Assembly (NCBI GenBank): GCA_964525045.1 | Contig: CAZGFD010000033.1 | Coordinates: 1-36,829 of the forward strand | Direction: 5' to 3' | Length of the DNA: 36,829 bases | Origin: G020348185 sp964525045 | GTDB taxonomy: Bacteria; Nitrospirota; Nitrospiria; Nitrospirales; UBA8639 | Position numbers and translations under genes: made by a program | Shown here: positions 1 to 7,930 of the stretch, piece by piece | Numbering within the stretch: position 1 is the stretch's first letter | Layout of the letters: every line of letters starts with the position of its first letter | Notes under the pieces: generated by a model | The model's database searches: none | What the model saw: only the letters and a program-made list of their open reading frames with translations | Told to the model about the DNA's origin: nothing

Positions 1-46
1 AATTCGTATTAATACCCATTGACATTAATCACAGTTGCTCACCCTA

Positions 47-68
47 CCCTCTCCCCCGGGGGCGAGGG
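47..68. repeat. GC-rich CCCTCTCCC-type hairpin repeat, copy A
   Basis: The sequence CCCTC-T-CCCCC is followed directly by GGGGG-C-GAGGG, giving a near-perfect self-complementary hairpin. It is preceded by the phrase CTCACCCTACC. The same vocabulary (CTCACCCTAACCCTCTCCC with GGGCGAGGG) returns near 23263-23315, so this is one member of a dispersed intergenic repeat family of the type seen in many bacterial genomes. Confidence 0.6.
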
Positions 69-284
69 AATAAGACGGAATACAGGTCCCTGAAAAAGGG
101 CGCAGGCTATATGAATGTCCCTTATTTACCTGCAGGTACGAGCTTGGCAGGGGATGACGCAGAAGAATCCCCTCCGACCTTTTTAGGGTTTCGGGGGAAC
201 TGTTTGAGTCAGTTTGGGTAAGAGAGGGACGGACTATGAAGTCTCAGACAGGAAGTCGAATTCTCAACCTATCCCCGTAAGCCG

Positions 285-312
285 GGGTGCATTCGAGCAC
301 CCTTCTTCTTTT
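285..312 (+). terminator. Rho-independent terminator-like hairpin
   Basis: GGGTGC (285-290) and GCACCC (297-302) form a 6-bp stem around the loop ATTCGA and are followed by the T-rich run TTCTTCTTTT. The orientation fits termination of a plus-strand transcript coming from the left edge. A preceding CCCCG/CGGGG pairing may extend the structure. Confidence 0.5.
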
Positions 313-328
313 ATCTCAGCAAGTAAGA

Positions 329-351
329 GGGTTGGGATCACAAGCCAACCC
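329..351 (-). terminator. Inverted repeat just after the CBS gene
   Basis: GGGTTGG (329-335) and CCAACCC (345-351) make a 7-bp stem 3 bases past the stop of the minus-strand CBS-domain gene. Only a weak T-rich stretch follows in the minus direction, so it may be an imperfect terminator or an RNA-stabilising hairpin. Confidence 0.35.
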
Positions 352-354
352 ATA

Positions 355-1128
355 TCATGACACGCCGGAATAATAACGAATAATATCTGATACCGAAATC
401 ACGCCAACGACTCGATCGTTTTCGACCACCGCTAAATGCCTCGTCGCTTTGTTTTTCATCAGCCGTACCGCTTCAACGACAGGATCACTACTATCAATAT
501 TAATAATCGGTTCCCGCATGCATGTTCTAACCGTTGTCGTTGCTGGGTCAAGGTTCCCGCCTACCACTTCTCTCGCCAGTTCGGTTTCGGTAATACTGCC
601 CACATAATCATCACCACTTTGGACTAACACCGATCCTATCTTCCATTCCTGAAGTAATTTCCCGACCTCTTTCAATGTGGCATCCATCGAAACGGCTCTG
701 ATGGTTTTGGACATGTAATCGGCCACGCGAGGACCAGACACCTTGGTCTTTTTGGCGCCTGCGGCAGATGCGGCCGCTCTCCTCGTTTCCAAGTCTGCCA
801 CGCAATTTTCAAGGACCCGTTGACGTTGACGGAGCGTTTCCCGTTGCGACTCATGGGTCAGGCTTTCCGCGCTCCCTTCTTCCGGCACATTCATTAATCC
901 CGCCGCCTCACCGACGGTGGCATATTCATACGCTTCAAGCATCGGAGAGGCGCTTCCCATAATGTCACTGATCAAATCCACCGTTTTTGAATCAAATTCA
1001 ATCAAGACTTCCGGTGAAGGTTCGTTCATCAGGTATCCTCTCAGCGTCATCAATTCCTTCCGAAGCCGATCAATGTCTCGATCGACCGTGGACGCCTTTT
1101 CTTTATTTGCCGTTTGAGTTTTTTCCAT
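355..1128 (-). CDS. Soluble CBS-domain pair protein with helical N-terminus
   Basis: A 257-residue cytoplasmic protein. Residues 1-130 look helical and charged and match no family I recognise; an alanine/lysine-rich linker (about 117-130) leads into a CBS pair. CBS1 spans roughly 136-190 (VADYMSKT, GSVLVQ, GSITETEL) and CBS2 roughly 199-255 (MREPIINID, HLAVVENDRVVGVIS, SDIIRYY). Such pairs (Bateman modules) usually bind adenine nucleotides or metal ions and regulate a partner. No catalytic domain is attached, so it probably acts as a sensor. GAAGGAGG sits 5 bases before the ATG. It follows mgtE by 127 bases on the same strand, which suggests, but does not prove, a role in the same magnesium or stress response. 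The intervening gap carries a heptamer repeat. Confidence 0.8.
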   Translation of the reverse strand: MEKTQTANKEKASTVDRDIDRLRKELMTLRGYLMNEPSPEVLIEFDSKTVDLISDIMGSASPMLEAYEYATVGEAAGLMNVPEEGSAESLTHESQRETLRQRQRVLENCVADLETRRAAASAAGAKKTKVSGPRVADYMSKTIRAVSMDATLKEVGKLLQEWKIGSVLVQSGDDYVGSITETELAREVVGGNLDPATTTVRTCMREPIINIDSSDPVVEAVRLMKNKATRHLAVVENDRVVGVISVSDIIRYYSGVS

Positions 1129-1205
1129 AACGCCTCCTTCAAATAGTCAAAATTGAGAGATTCGGATGGTACCGTAGAATCGGAGAATAGGCAACTGGAA
1201 AATTC

Positions 1206-1240
1206 GTTTCGGGTTTCGGTTTTCGAGTCTCGGGTTTTGG
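1206..1240. repeat. GGGTTTC-type heptamer repeat, site 1
   Basis: Between mgtE and the CBS gene the plus strand reads GTTTCGGGTTTCGG, then TTTTCGAGTCTCGGGTTTTGG, a run of diverged TTTCGGG-like heptamers. It aligns with site 3 (15601-15636, reverse strand) over its whole length, including the AGTCTC core, so both are members of one dispersed family. Confidence 0.65.
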
Positions 1241-1255
1241 ACTTTCCGACGACGA

Positions 1256-2551
1256 CTATAATTCCATAAAACCCGAGAAGAGAGTGGCCAATCCTAAAAA
1301 ACTGAGGAAGCCGACAACATCCGTTATTGTCGTCAACACGATGGACGAGGATTGGGCCGGATCTTGTTTTGAGGCTTTTAATGCCATGGGGATAATGGCC
1401 CCCGATAACCCCGCGATCACCATCGAGATCACCATTGAGACTCCGATGACCAACGTCAATCCCAGTGATCGACTCCACAAGGCCACAGCGAGGCAGGCTA
1501 CCCCGGCCACCGCCAGGCTGTTGAGGAACGCCACAAACACCTCTTTCCCGCTGACCCGCAACCATTCGGAGGGCCGGATATCACGCAGGGCTAATCCACG
1601 AATCACCACGGCCAAAGACTGAGCTCCTGTGTTGCCGGATTGACCCGCCACAATCGGCAACAGGACGGCTAACGCCGTAAATTGAGCAATGGTGGTTTCA
1701 AAAATTCCTACGACAAATGCAGCTAAAAAAGCCGTTAAGAGGTTTAATTGCAACCACGGGAGCCGCTTGCGAACCGAAAATGACACTGAAGAAAGCGGGC
1801 GTTCGTCTTTATTGGCACCGACCATGGTCAAAATGTCGGCCGTGGCATCTTCCTGACTGGCCTTGACGATATCCTGGTTCCTGATCACACCCAACAAATG
1901 ACCATCAAGGTCCACAACCGGAATGGTAAACAACAGCCTTTGACTGAAGAGTTCCACAATTTGTTCGCGCGATTCTAAAGGATGAATGGCCGACAAATCA
2001 CGATGCATCACCGATTGAAGACGTTCATCGGGTTCGATCAACAAGAGGTCTCGAACTGAGAGTTTCCCCACTAACGTCTGATTGCGATCCACAATGTAGA
2101 GATCATGGATGTCCTTCGGCGCCCTGCTGCGAACTTGAGCCATGGCCTCTTCGACCGTCAAATCCTCGGGAACGGTAAACACCCCGGGGTCCATGAGGCC
2201 GCCAACTGAATCCGGAGGATACTCCATATAGGAACGAATCTCTTGGGCATGGCGTGAGGGAATCCGGGTCAGGATGGCATTCGACAGATGTTCGTCCAAC
2301 CGTTGCAATAGTGAGGCAGCAATCGCCGGGGACATTTCAGGCAAGGTCTGGGAGAGAAGATCGGTCGACATGGCTGTAATGACTTCAGCAGCCACCACCG
2401 GGCTCATGCAGGCCAGCAGGTTAGCGATATTTTTGCCTGTGGTGGATTGCATGAGGCGAAGAATATCCGTAATCTGGAATGTTTCCAGAATTTGCGCGGC
2501 TTCTTCATGATAGTTGGTAAAAAATTCCTCATGGAGAAGTTGGTGGGCCAT
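1256..2551 (-). CDS. mgtE: Magnesium channel/transporter MgtE
   Basis: A 431-residue homologue of the homodimeric inner-membrane Mg2+ channel MgtE. The order is complete: a helical MgtE_N domain (about 15-115), a CBS pair (about 118-235; GGLMDPG and PVVDLDGHLLGV), a linking helix, then a five-helix pore (about 268-430). The pore signature AGQSGNTGAQSLAV lies at 302-315, and TTITDVVGF near 407-415 carries Asp411, matching the pore aspartate that binds Mg2+ in the Thermus protein. In the known structures Mg2+ bound between N and CBS domains closes the pore. The ATG shares one base with the stop of the preceding gene (TAATG), so translation is coupled to a pore-less MgtE-like protein. Confidence 0.93.
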   Translation of the reverse strand: MAHQLLHEEFFTNYHEEAAQILETFQITDILRLMQSTTGKNIANLLACMSPVVAAEVITAMSTDLLSQTLPEMSPAIAASLLQRLDEHLSNAILTRIPSRHAQEIRSYMEYPPDSVGGLMDPGVFTVPEDLTVEEAMAQVRSRAPKDIHDLYIVDRNQTLVGKLSVRDLLLIEPDERLQSVMHRDLSAIHPLESREQIVELFSQRLLFTIPVVDLDGHLLGVIRNQDIVKASQEDATADILTMVGANKDERPLSSVSFSVRKRLPWLQLNLLTAFLAAFVVGIFETTIAQFTALAVLLPIVAGQSGNTGAQSLAVVIRGLALRDIRPSEWLRVSGKEVFVAFLNSLAVAGVACLAVALWSRSLGLTLVIGVSMVISMVIAGLSGAIIPMALKASKQDPAQSSSIVLTTITDVVGFLSFLGLATLFSGFMEL

Positions 2552-3423
2552 TATGAACCCTCCTTCTCTTGCCCACGGGAAGTCTCTGACGCCTTTTTTG
2601 ACCGTGATTCAATGGAGGTGGCCACATCCGTCATGATTCCGATCCCTGCCAGTGAATAGGCTTCCCAGAGTTGCATAAAGCCCTGACTGAGAGACCCTGG
2701 ATCCGGATTTCTCACATGTTCTTGTTCAATCCCGCGAAGGGTCTTGTATCGAAGGGCTCCCAAAAACGTCCCCCATCGGTCGACCACCGGTAAGGTGGGA
2801 AACCGTTCCCATTGAGGATGCTGTAAAATTTCCTCAATGTTCGCTTCGGCTGACAGGGTGACAACCGCATCGGTCATGATCGTGGCGATCAGATGATCCA
2901 TATCAGAGGAAATGAGTTGTTTGAGCGTGACGAGCCCCTCTAATTTTGTATCCCGGTCAATGACATAGACATAATACGTTGTGTGGCCCGGATCCATTTT
3001 GACCCATGCCAAGGCCTCTTCCACCGTAATATCCGGAGGGACCGTCAATACCCTTGGATCCGCCAAACTTCCGGCCGTATGGGGCAGATACCGCATAGCT
3101 CGCCGGAGACTGGCGCCAATCGCTTTCTCCAATCCCTCAAGAATTTCATGTCGTTGGGGTTCTTCAAATTGCCTGAGGACTCCGATGGCCGAAGAGGCAG
3201 ACAGGTGTGTAATGACATCCCCTGCCGCATCCTTGGTAAAGCGAGCCACAATTTTGGCGGCCGGTGCCGGAAGACAACATTCGAGCACCTGTGCGATATC
3301 GATTGAAGGCAGCGGAGCCAAAACATTCGCCGCTTCTTGGGGGGTCACGGACTCCAGTCGCCGGGCAACCTCTAACGGATGGGCTTGAAGATAGCCCAAT
3401 GTCAACCGATCTTCAGCCTTCAT
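2551..3423 (-). CDS. Pore-less MgtE_N-CBS regulatory protein
   Basis: A 290-residue soluble protein resembling only the cytoplasmic half of MgtE. Residues 1-110 match the helical MgtE_N repeat (LAPLPSIDIAQVLE), residues 113-235 a CBS pair (TAGSLADPRVLTVPPDITVEEAL; PVVDRWGTFLGALRYKTL). A short helical tail follows, but no membrane segments. I chose the ATG at 3423: it lies one base after the TAG of the upstream channel gene and behind CGAGGGG; a longer frame starting at 3498 would overlap that gene by 74 bases. Its own stop overlaps the mgtE start. The tight coupling suggests the products are made together and may bind each other through the dimerising N and CBS domains. I do not know a demonstrated function; a magnesium-dependent partner of MgtE or of the MscS-like channel is inference. 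Confidence 0.8.
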   Translation of the reverse strand: MKAEDRLTLGYLQAHPLEVARRLESVTPQEAANVLAPLPSIDIAQVLECCLPAPAAKIVARFTKDAAGDVITHLSASSAIGVLRQFEEPQRHEILEGLEKAIGASLRRAMRYLPHTAGSLADPRVLTVPPDITVEEALAWVKMDPGHTTYYVYVIDRDTKLEGLVTLKQLISSDMDHLIATIMTDAVVTLSAEANIEEILQHPQWERFPTLPVVDRWGTFLGALRYKTLRGIEQEHVRNPDPGSLSQGFMQLWEAYSLAGIGIMTDVATSIESRSKKASETSRGQEKEGS

Positions 3424-3424
3424 A

Positions 3425-4258
3425 CTACCCCTCGGAATTGGAAATAATGGCCGTTGTTTCGTTGAATTGAGCCGCCGGAACGACGACCCGTCCCTCATCG
3501 GTTTCTATCACAATGGACACGGGCGTGAGTGCGACAACCTTACCGCGAATATCCCCCATTCGAATGTTCACTCCAACTCGCAACACCGATCGTAAGTAAT
3601 GCGAGGCAATGAGGTTCGCGACGGCCGAACGCGCGCCAAGGCCGAAAGAAAGAGCTGATCCTCCAATCAACCCGGCAATAATTAAAATAATCGTGTTATC
3701 TAACAGGGCTGTGTTAATCCCCAATTGGTTGATCGAGGTCACCACGACCAACAGAATCGCGGCAACATAAAATGCCTGAGCCACAATCGTTCCCTGGGTG
3801 ATGCCTGCCGAACTGCAAGCCATAATAATCAGTTCTCGAACGAAATTCGCGGCGATCAGCCCCAGGACCAGGATTAAAATCGCGATACCAACCCTAGGAA
3901 TATAATGGAACAAACTCGTCAACGCTTCCGAGATCAGAGGAAGTCTCAAACTTTCCGAAGCCACCAGGAGAAATAAAGAAAGGATGAGCCAAAACCCGAT
4001 CGTCCCGAGGATCGCCGAGATTGGTTTCTTCGTTCCGGACCTTTCCATTAACACTTGAAAGGCCGTCCGGCTCACGAGTCGGTCAAAACCAATAAGCTGC
4101 AGCAGCCGTGTAATTCCTGCGGCCACTAGACGGGCCAGGATAAATCCCAAAAAGAGGACCAACACCGCGATGAGGATCCGGGGCACGAATTCGCCTATCA
4201 ACACCCCACTTTTGTTAAACGCTTCGGTGAAAACGTCTGACCAGTCAGTGACGCTCAT
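3425..4258 (-). CDS. MscS-like small-conductance mechanosensitive channel
   Basis: A 277-residue membrane protein with about five hydrophobic segments (roughly 25-45, 85-102, 122-140, 160-178, 188-206). The last segment runs into the glycine/alanine-rich helix LSFGLGARSAVANLIA (203-218), the pore-helix pattern of MscS relatives. A short beta domain follows (VGVNIRMGDIRGKVVAL, then IETDEGRVVVPAAQF), and the large C-terminal cage of E. coli MscS is missing, so this belongs to the short conserved-helix group. It would release ions or solutes on membrane tension. It is the first gene of a coupled row with the pore-less MgtE_N-CBS protein and MgtE. GAGAGA lies before the ATG. Ion specificity cannot be read from sequence. 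Confidence 0.85.
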   Translation of the reverse strand: MSVTDWSDVFTEAFNKSGVLIGEFVPRILIAVLVLFLGFILARLVAAGITRLLQLIGFDRLVSRTAFQVLMERSGTKKPISAILGTIGFWLILSLFLLVASESLRLPLISEALTSLFHYIPRVGIAILILVLGLIAANFVRELIIMACSSAGITQGTIVAQAFYVAAILLVVVTSINQLGINTALLDNTIILIIAGLIGGSALSFGLGARSAVANLIASHYLRSVLRVGVNIRMGDIRGKVVALTPVSIVIETDEGRVVVPAAQFNETTAIISNSEG

Positions 4259-4425
4259 CGTGTTATCTCTCTCATACTAGGATTTTCTTCTTTATCATGA
4301 GGTAGCTAAAAAAAAATTCCATACAAAGTTAAACATCATGGCACGGCATGCAATGACCCTGCAAGCCAAAACAAGCCTTTTCACTATTCCATCACTCCAT
4401 GGCTTTTATGTTTTCCTTCACCGTC

Positions 4426-5274
4426 TCATCGTGAAGTTTGACGAATGTGATGATAGGCCCGACATACTTCCGCACCAACGACGAACACGGTGGAGCTATA
4501 AAACAACCACAAAAAGAAAAAGATGAAACCTCCCAAGGCCCCATACAACACCGTAATGGATTGGGCGAGGGTGACATAGGCAGAAAATGCGAATTTCGAT
4601 AAGGCAAAGAGCGTCGCTCCCGTCAGACTCCCAACGAGCAGGGCCGAAGTTCCCAACGATCGACTGGGAGAAAACCGGTAGAGGAGAAAAAACAGGGACG
4701 CGGTAAAAGCAAAACTCAGCAAATCGGTGACCAGAGTCATTCCCTGATGAAGCAATCCCCGTAGTGACGGAATTTGTTGGCTCAACGCATTGATAATCGT
4801 ACCCAATAATTCAACACTAATCGTCAGGAGCAGTAATAGGGAGACCCCCAACATCACTAAAAAATCCTTGAATTTTCCCCTCAAGAACGATTTCGGAGGG
4901 GGTGCGTGAAAGACCGTATTGAGAATAATACGAACCGAGCCAAATAAGGCACTCGTTAAGATAAAAAACGCCAAAAACCCGACCAACCCTAATGGCCCCC
5001 TATTGGTGATGATCCCATCAAGCGCATCAAAGAAAGGTTGCTGGGAGCCCGGCAGGAAATTCTGTAGGGTCTCGTGCACCCAAGTGACCGCCGTGTCCGA
5101 TTCCACAAGGGTATAGCCCAATCCGGAGACCAACAAGAGGGAGAGCGGCATACAATACAGCAAGAGGTCAAAAGACAACCCGGAGGCCAAAAACAAGCCG
5201 TTGTCCGCAAAAAACTTGCGAACGGTTTCCTTTACAATGGCCCAACAGAAAGAGGCTTTTTTGCGTTTCACCAT
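4426..5274 (-). CDS. YihY/BrkB-family inner-membrane protein
   Basis: A 282-residue polytopic protein with about six hydrophobic segments. Family hallmarks are visible: an N-terminal FFADNGLFLASGLSFDLLLY segment, the central GFLAFFILTSALFGSVRIILN stretch split by charged residues, and the C-terminal LSKFAFSAYVTLAQSITVLY with LYGALGGFIFFFLWLFYSS and a final VGAEVCRAY. This family was once called ribonuclease BN, but that activity belongs to another gene; the true role is unclear, possibly export or envelope integrity. A GTG at 5277 directly precedes the ATG at 5274 and either could be the start; the ribosome site is weak. A 21-base tandem repeat lies just upstream, between this gene and malQ. 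Confidence 0.85.
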   Translation of the reverse strand: MVKRKKASFCWAIVKETVRKFFADNGLFLASGLSFDLLLYCMPLSLLLVSGLGYTLVESDTAVTWVHETLQNFLPGSQQPFFDALDGIITNRGPLGLVGFLAFFILTSALFGSVRIILNTVFHAPPPKSFLRGKFKDFLVMLGVSLLLLLTISVELLGTIINALSQQIPSLRGLLHQGMTLVTDLLSFAFTASLFFLLYRFSPSRSLGTSALLVGSLTGATLFALSKFAFSAYVTLAQSITVLYGALGGFIFFFLWLFYSSTVFVVGAEVCRAYHHIRQTSR

Positions 5275-5310
5275 CACGCGTTCTCAGTTCAAATTTTTCA
5301 GCGGCTCAAT

Positions 5311-5352
5311 CCGAGTGGTAACCCAGGCCGGCCGAGTGATGACCCAGGCCGG
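5311..5352. repeat. Two tandem 21-base units upstream of the YihY gene
   Basis: Two adjacent units both read CCGAGTG, a variable trinucleotide, ACCCAGGCCGG, and differ at only two positions. They lie 34 bases upstream of the YihY start in the gap after malQ. They may be paired protein-binding sites or simple slippage; they are outside both reading frames. Confidence 0.6.
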
Positions 5353-5394
5353 AATAACTCGCAGCCTGACCGGGTTAAAGGGATCTTGACTCAG

Positions 5395-7596
5395 TCATCG
5401 ATGCTTATGTATTTCCACGGCAACCTGATGAATATGACTGTCCTTGCTTACCTCTTCAATATCCCGACTTATCCTGATTCGCCAGGAGGGATAGGCGTTG
5501 GCTGGTATCCCGGGAAAATTGGTGGCCTCCAGTTCACCTAATAAATCCTCCATTGGAATGACCAACAGGCGAGAGGGTGTGCGTGCCAGATAGGTATACG
5601 CAGCCTGACAGAGTTCCTTAGAGACCTCTAACGGAATTGGTTGAAAAGCCTTAAAGGGAAGCAGGTTTTCTTTTTTAAGGGCCCTCATGAGAGCCACGCG
5701 ATCGCCCACACGTTGTTTCCACTCCGCCTCGGCATCTTTCGGGGACGCGTAGACGGCTATTTGTTCTTTCAATTCAATGTCCCGGCCTAACCAGTAACCC
5801 CGAAATGTTGGTAAATCATGAGTGGTCACCGAAACAACCGAATTTTCAGGATATTGATCCGGAGTTCGAAATGTCCCATTGGATCGTTTTTCAAAGAACA
5901 ACAATCGATAGGATAATATTCCGGCTTTGGCCAGGCGTTTTTTGATCCTCGGCGTCACGGTTCCCAAATCCTCCCCCACCACCACCACTCGATTTCTCAG
6001 GCTTTCGAGGGCCAGAATCGCCAATAATTCATCAACGGGAAATCGTACGTAGGCCCCTTCCTCTCCCGGGGCTCCATCCGGAATCACAAACAACCGAAAC
6101 AACCCGAGGGCATGATCGATTCGAAGCATTCCTCCATGACGCATGTTATGCCTGAGAGTTTCAATAAAAAATTGGTACCGGTGTACTCTCATCTTTGTTG
6201 GGAGAGGCGCCAGGAGACCCCAATTTTGACCATGAAGATTAAAGGAGTCGGGGGGAGCGCCAATGGTAAACCCTTCAGCCAATTCTTGTTGAAACTTCCA
6301 GGCATCTGAACCATCAGGGTGTATTCCGACTGGCAAATCCAAATACAACCCAAACGGCATCTTGACGTTGCGGGCCGCTTGATTCACATCCTGTAATTGT
6401 TCGTCACATTGCCATTGGAGGTATTGAAAAAATTTGATCCGGTTTTTCTGGTCCCTCCTAAATTTTTCGACTTCAGCAGAATCCGGGTTCTGAAATTCCT
6501 TCGGCCATTGACGCCAGGCCGAGCTCCCAAAATGTTCCGTGAGAACCTGAAATAATGAAAAGCGCTCAAGAAATACGCCTTCTCTTTGAATATAACGGTT
6601 AAAGGCCTGTGCCCTGGCGGTTTTCAACTTTCCGTGTTGTTCTTGAAACTTTTTAAAAAGGGATTCAAAGATGGGCCATTTCAACTCCAGGACTTTTTCA
6701 TAATTCACCAATTTGGATTTTCTGAGCATTTCCAGGTCAGCTTGAAAGACTTTCCGTCCCACCTGTTTTCGAAGTTTCGCCAAATTGTGAAAATCCGGGA
6801 TACGTTCCACATCCAAATACAAGGGATTCAGAAACAAACGGCTGGAGGGTGAATAGGGACTGATGACCCCCGGAGTGGGGGCATGGATAGGACTGACTCC
6901 GACGGTTCCCGCTTGCAAGGTTTCCCCGGCCCATTTCACCACTTCTTGCAGATCGTTCAGATCACCCAAACCCCAATTCCTTTTGGATCGTAGGCCATAT
7001 AACTGCACCGTCAGGCCCCAGGACCGTCGTGGGCGGGATGGGAGATAACATTGACGAGGGGCCACAATCAAAAAGGAACGGCCTTCATTCACTCCAGACC
7101 CTATGAAGGCTTTCACGGTCAGGTGGTAATAGCCCAGGGCCAGGTCTCGCGGATAGTCAAGGGAAATCCGAACGTGACGGACGCCATGAATAGATTTGCT
7201 CCCAACCACCTTGCACATTTTTCCCTGACAGCGTAGCGTTCTTCTTTTGAACCGTTCGTTTTCGAACACCAATTCTACCCTTACTTGGTCTATCGTGTGC
7301 TTCCCAAGGGGCAACCCGACGAAAAAAGACTGAGGTTTTTTTGAGGGATGGACCACTAACACATCATCCACCATGTGTCGCCATCCATCCAACTGGGCTT
7401 CTTTCAATGCTTTCTTCACATCTGAGGGACTAGAAACCGGCACCCCAAGGCAGGACAACAGTTTCTGAAGAGTCGAGTCGGGAACCGTATGAGATTTACC
7501 GGTTCCATCCTGATAGAAGGGCTCGATTCCATAACAGCCGGCTAACTGACGTAACCACCTTGTCATTTCAGGCATTTTCTTTGTCGCCGTCTCCAT
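5395..7596 (-). CDS. malQ: 4-alpha-glucanotransferase (amylomaltase) MalQ
   Basis: A 733-residue GH77 enzyme that transfers alpha-1,4-glucan segments between maltodextrins in the cytoplasm. Residues 1-185 form an N-terminal extension with beta-rich parts, as in the long E. coli-type enzymes. The GH77 barrel starts near 190 (WGLTVQLYGLRS, NWGLGDLNDL). The substrate-loop motif SPYSPSSRLFLNPLYLD is at 246-262. The catalytic set is intact: nucleophile Asp494 in RIDHALG, acid/base Glu542 in VVGEDLGTV and stabilising Asp594 in TTHDLPT. It lies near glgC and a glycogen-synthase-like gene, consistent with glycogen remodelling. Start ATG at 7596; a long AT-rich divergent gap lies upstream. Confidence 0.93.
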   Translation of the reverse strand: METATKKMPEMTRWLRQLAGCYGIEPFYQDGTGKSHTVPDSTLQKLLSCLGVPVSSPSDVKKALKEAQLDGWRHMVDDVLVVHPSKKPQSFFVGLPLGKHTIDQVRVELVFENERFKRRTLRCQGKMCKVVGSKSIHGVRHVRISLDYPRDLALGYYHLTVKAFIGSGVNEGRSFLIVAPRQCYLPSRPRRSWGLTVQLYGLRSKRNWGLGDLNDLQEVVKWAGETLQAGTVGVSPIHAPTPGVISPYSPSSRLFLNPLYLDVERIPDFHNLAKLRKQVGRKVFQADLEMLRKSKLVNYEKVLELKWPIFESLFKKFQEQHGKLKTARAQAFNRYIQREGVFLERFSLFQVLTEHFGSSAWRQWPKEFQNPDSAEVEKFRRDQKNRIKFFQYLQWQCDEQLQDVNQAARNVKMPFGLYLDLPVGIHPDGSDAWKFQQELAEGFTIGAPPDSFNLHGQNWGLLAPLPTKMRVHRYQFFIETLRHNMRHGGMLRIDHALGLFRLFVIPDGAPGEEGAYVRFPVDELLAILALESLRNRVVVVGEDLGTVTPRIKKRLAKAGILSYRLLFFEKRSNGTFRTPDQYPENSVVSVTTHDLPTFRGYWLGRDIELKEQIAVYASPKDAEAEWKQRVGDRVALMRALKKENLLPFKAFQPIPLEVSKELCQAAYTYLARTPSRLLVIPMEDLLGELEATNFPGIPANAYPSWRIRISRDIEEVSKDSHIHQVAVEIHKHR

Positions 7597-7930
7597 ATTT
7601 TCACAACTCCCATTTCATCCTTCTGTCAGCTCAGATATCACATTCAGATTCTTGCCGCAAGAAAAATTACGTATTCGTTTTTTTCACAAAAAATTTATGT
7701 TTACGAAAATCCCCTGTGATTCTCCACTGTTAAAACGATCCCTTGCGACCATCCAAAAAATTCTCTTGACCACATCATTTTTTTGTACCAGAATGGGTCT
7801 TCCTGACAAACCGCAACCGGAATCTCGGTGATGATATGAATTCCCCTTTTACTCCCCACAGGCTGGCGTTTCATTTCAAAAACCTTCAAACCTTCTCTGA
7901 GATTCTTCACCCATCAGGAAGGAGGATGCG
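7597..7930. other. Divergent intergenic region between malQ and the nucleotidyltransferase-like gene
   Basis: This gap separates two divergently oriented genes and is notably AT-rich near 7655-7700 (TTTTTTTCACAAAAAATTT). It should hold promoters for both directions, but I could not pick a convincing -35/-10 pair. Its right end contains a strong AGGAGG ribosome site for the plus-strand gene. No RNA gene or repeat was recognised. Confidence 0.5.

Larger units (their letters stand above)
1..354. other. Left-edge intergenic region without a gene
   Basis: I see no convincing coding frame here. The stretch holds a GC-rich hairpin repeat near 47-68, a small AGGGGAT/ATCCCCT hairpin around 157-181, one GGGTTTCGGG heptamer-type motif at about 186-195, a CCCCG/CGGGG hairpin and a plus-strand terminator-like hairpin at 285-312. 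A second inverted repeat at 329-351 probably ends the minus-strand CBS gene. The density of hairpins could reflect the tail of a plus-strand gene left of the window or a small RNA; nothing in the sequence decides this. Confidence 0.5.

Noticed and set aside
120..312. Possible riboswitch (GACGCA-containing hairpin then terminator)
   Set aside because: The GACGCA piece recalls the c-di-GMP-I riboswitch, but the other conserved parts are absent and no gene follows the terminator in the right place.
3424..3498. N-terminal extension of the pore-less MgtE protein
   Set aside because: It would overlap the MscS-like gene and its residues are unlike the family; the ATG at 3423 has a ribosome site.
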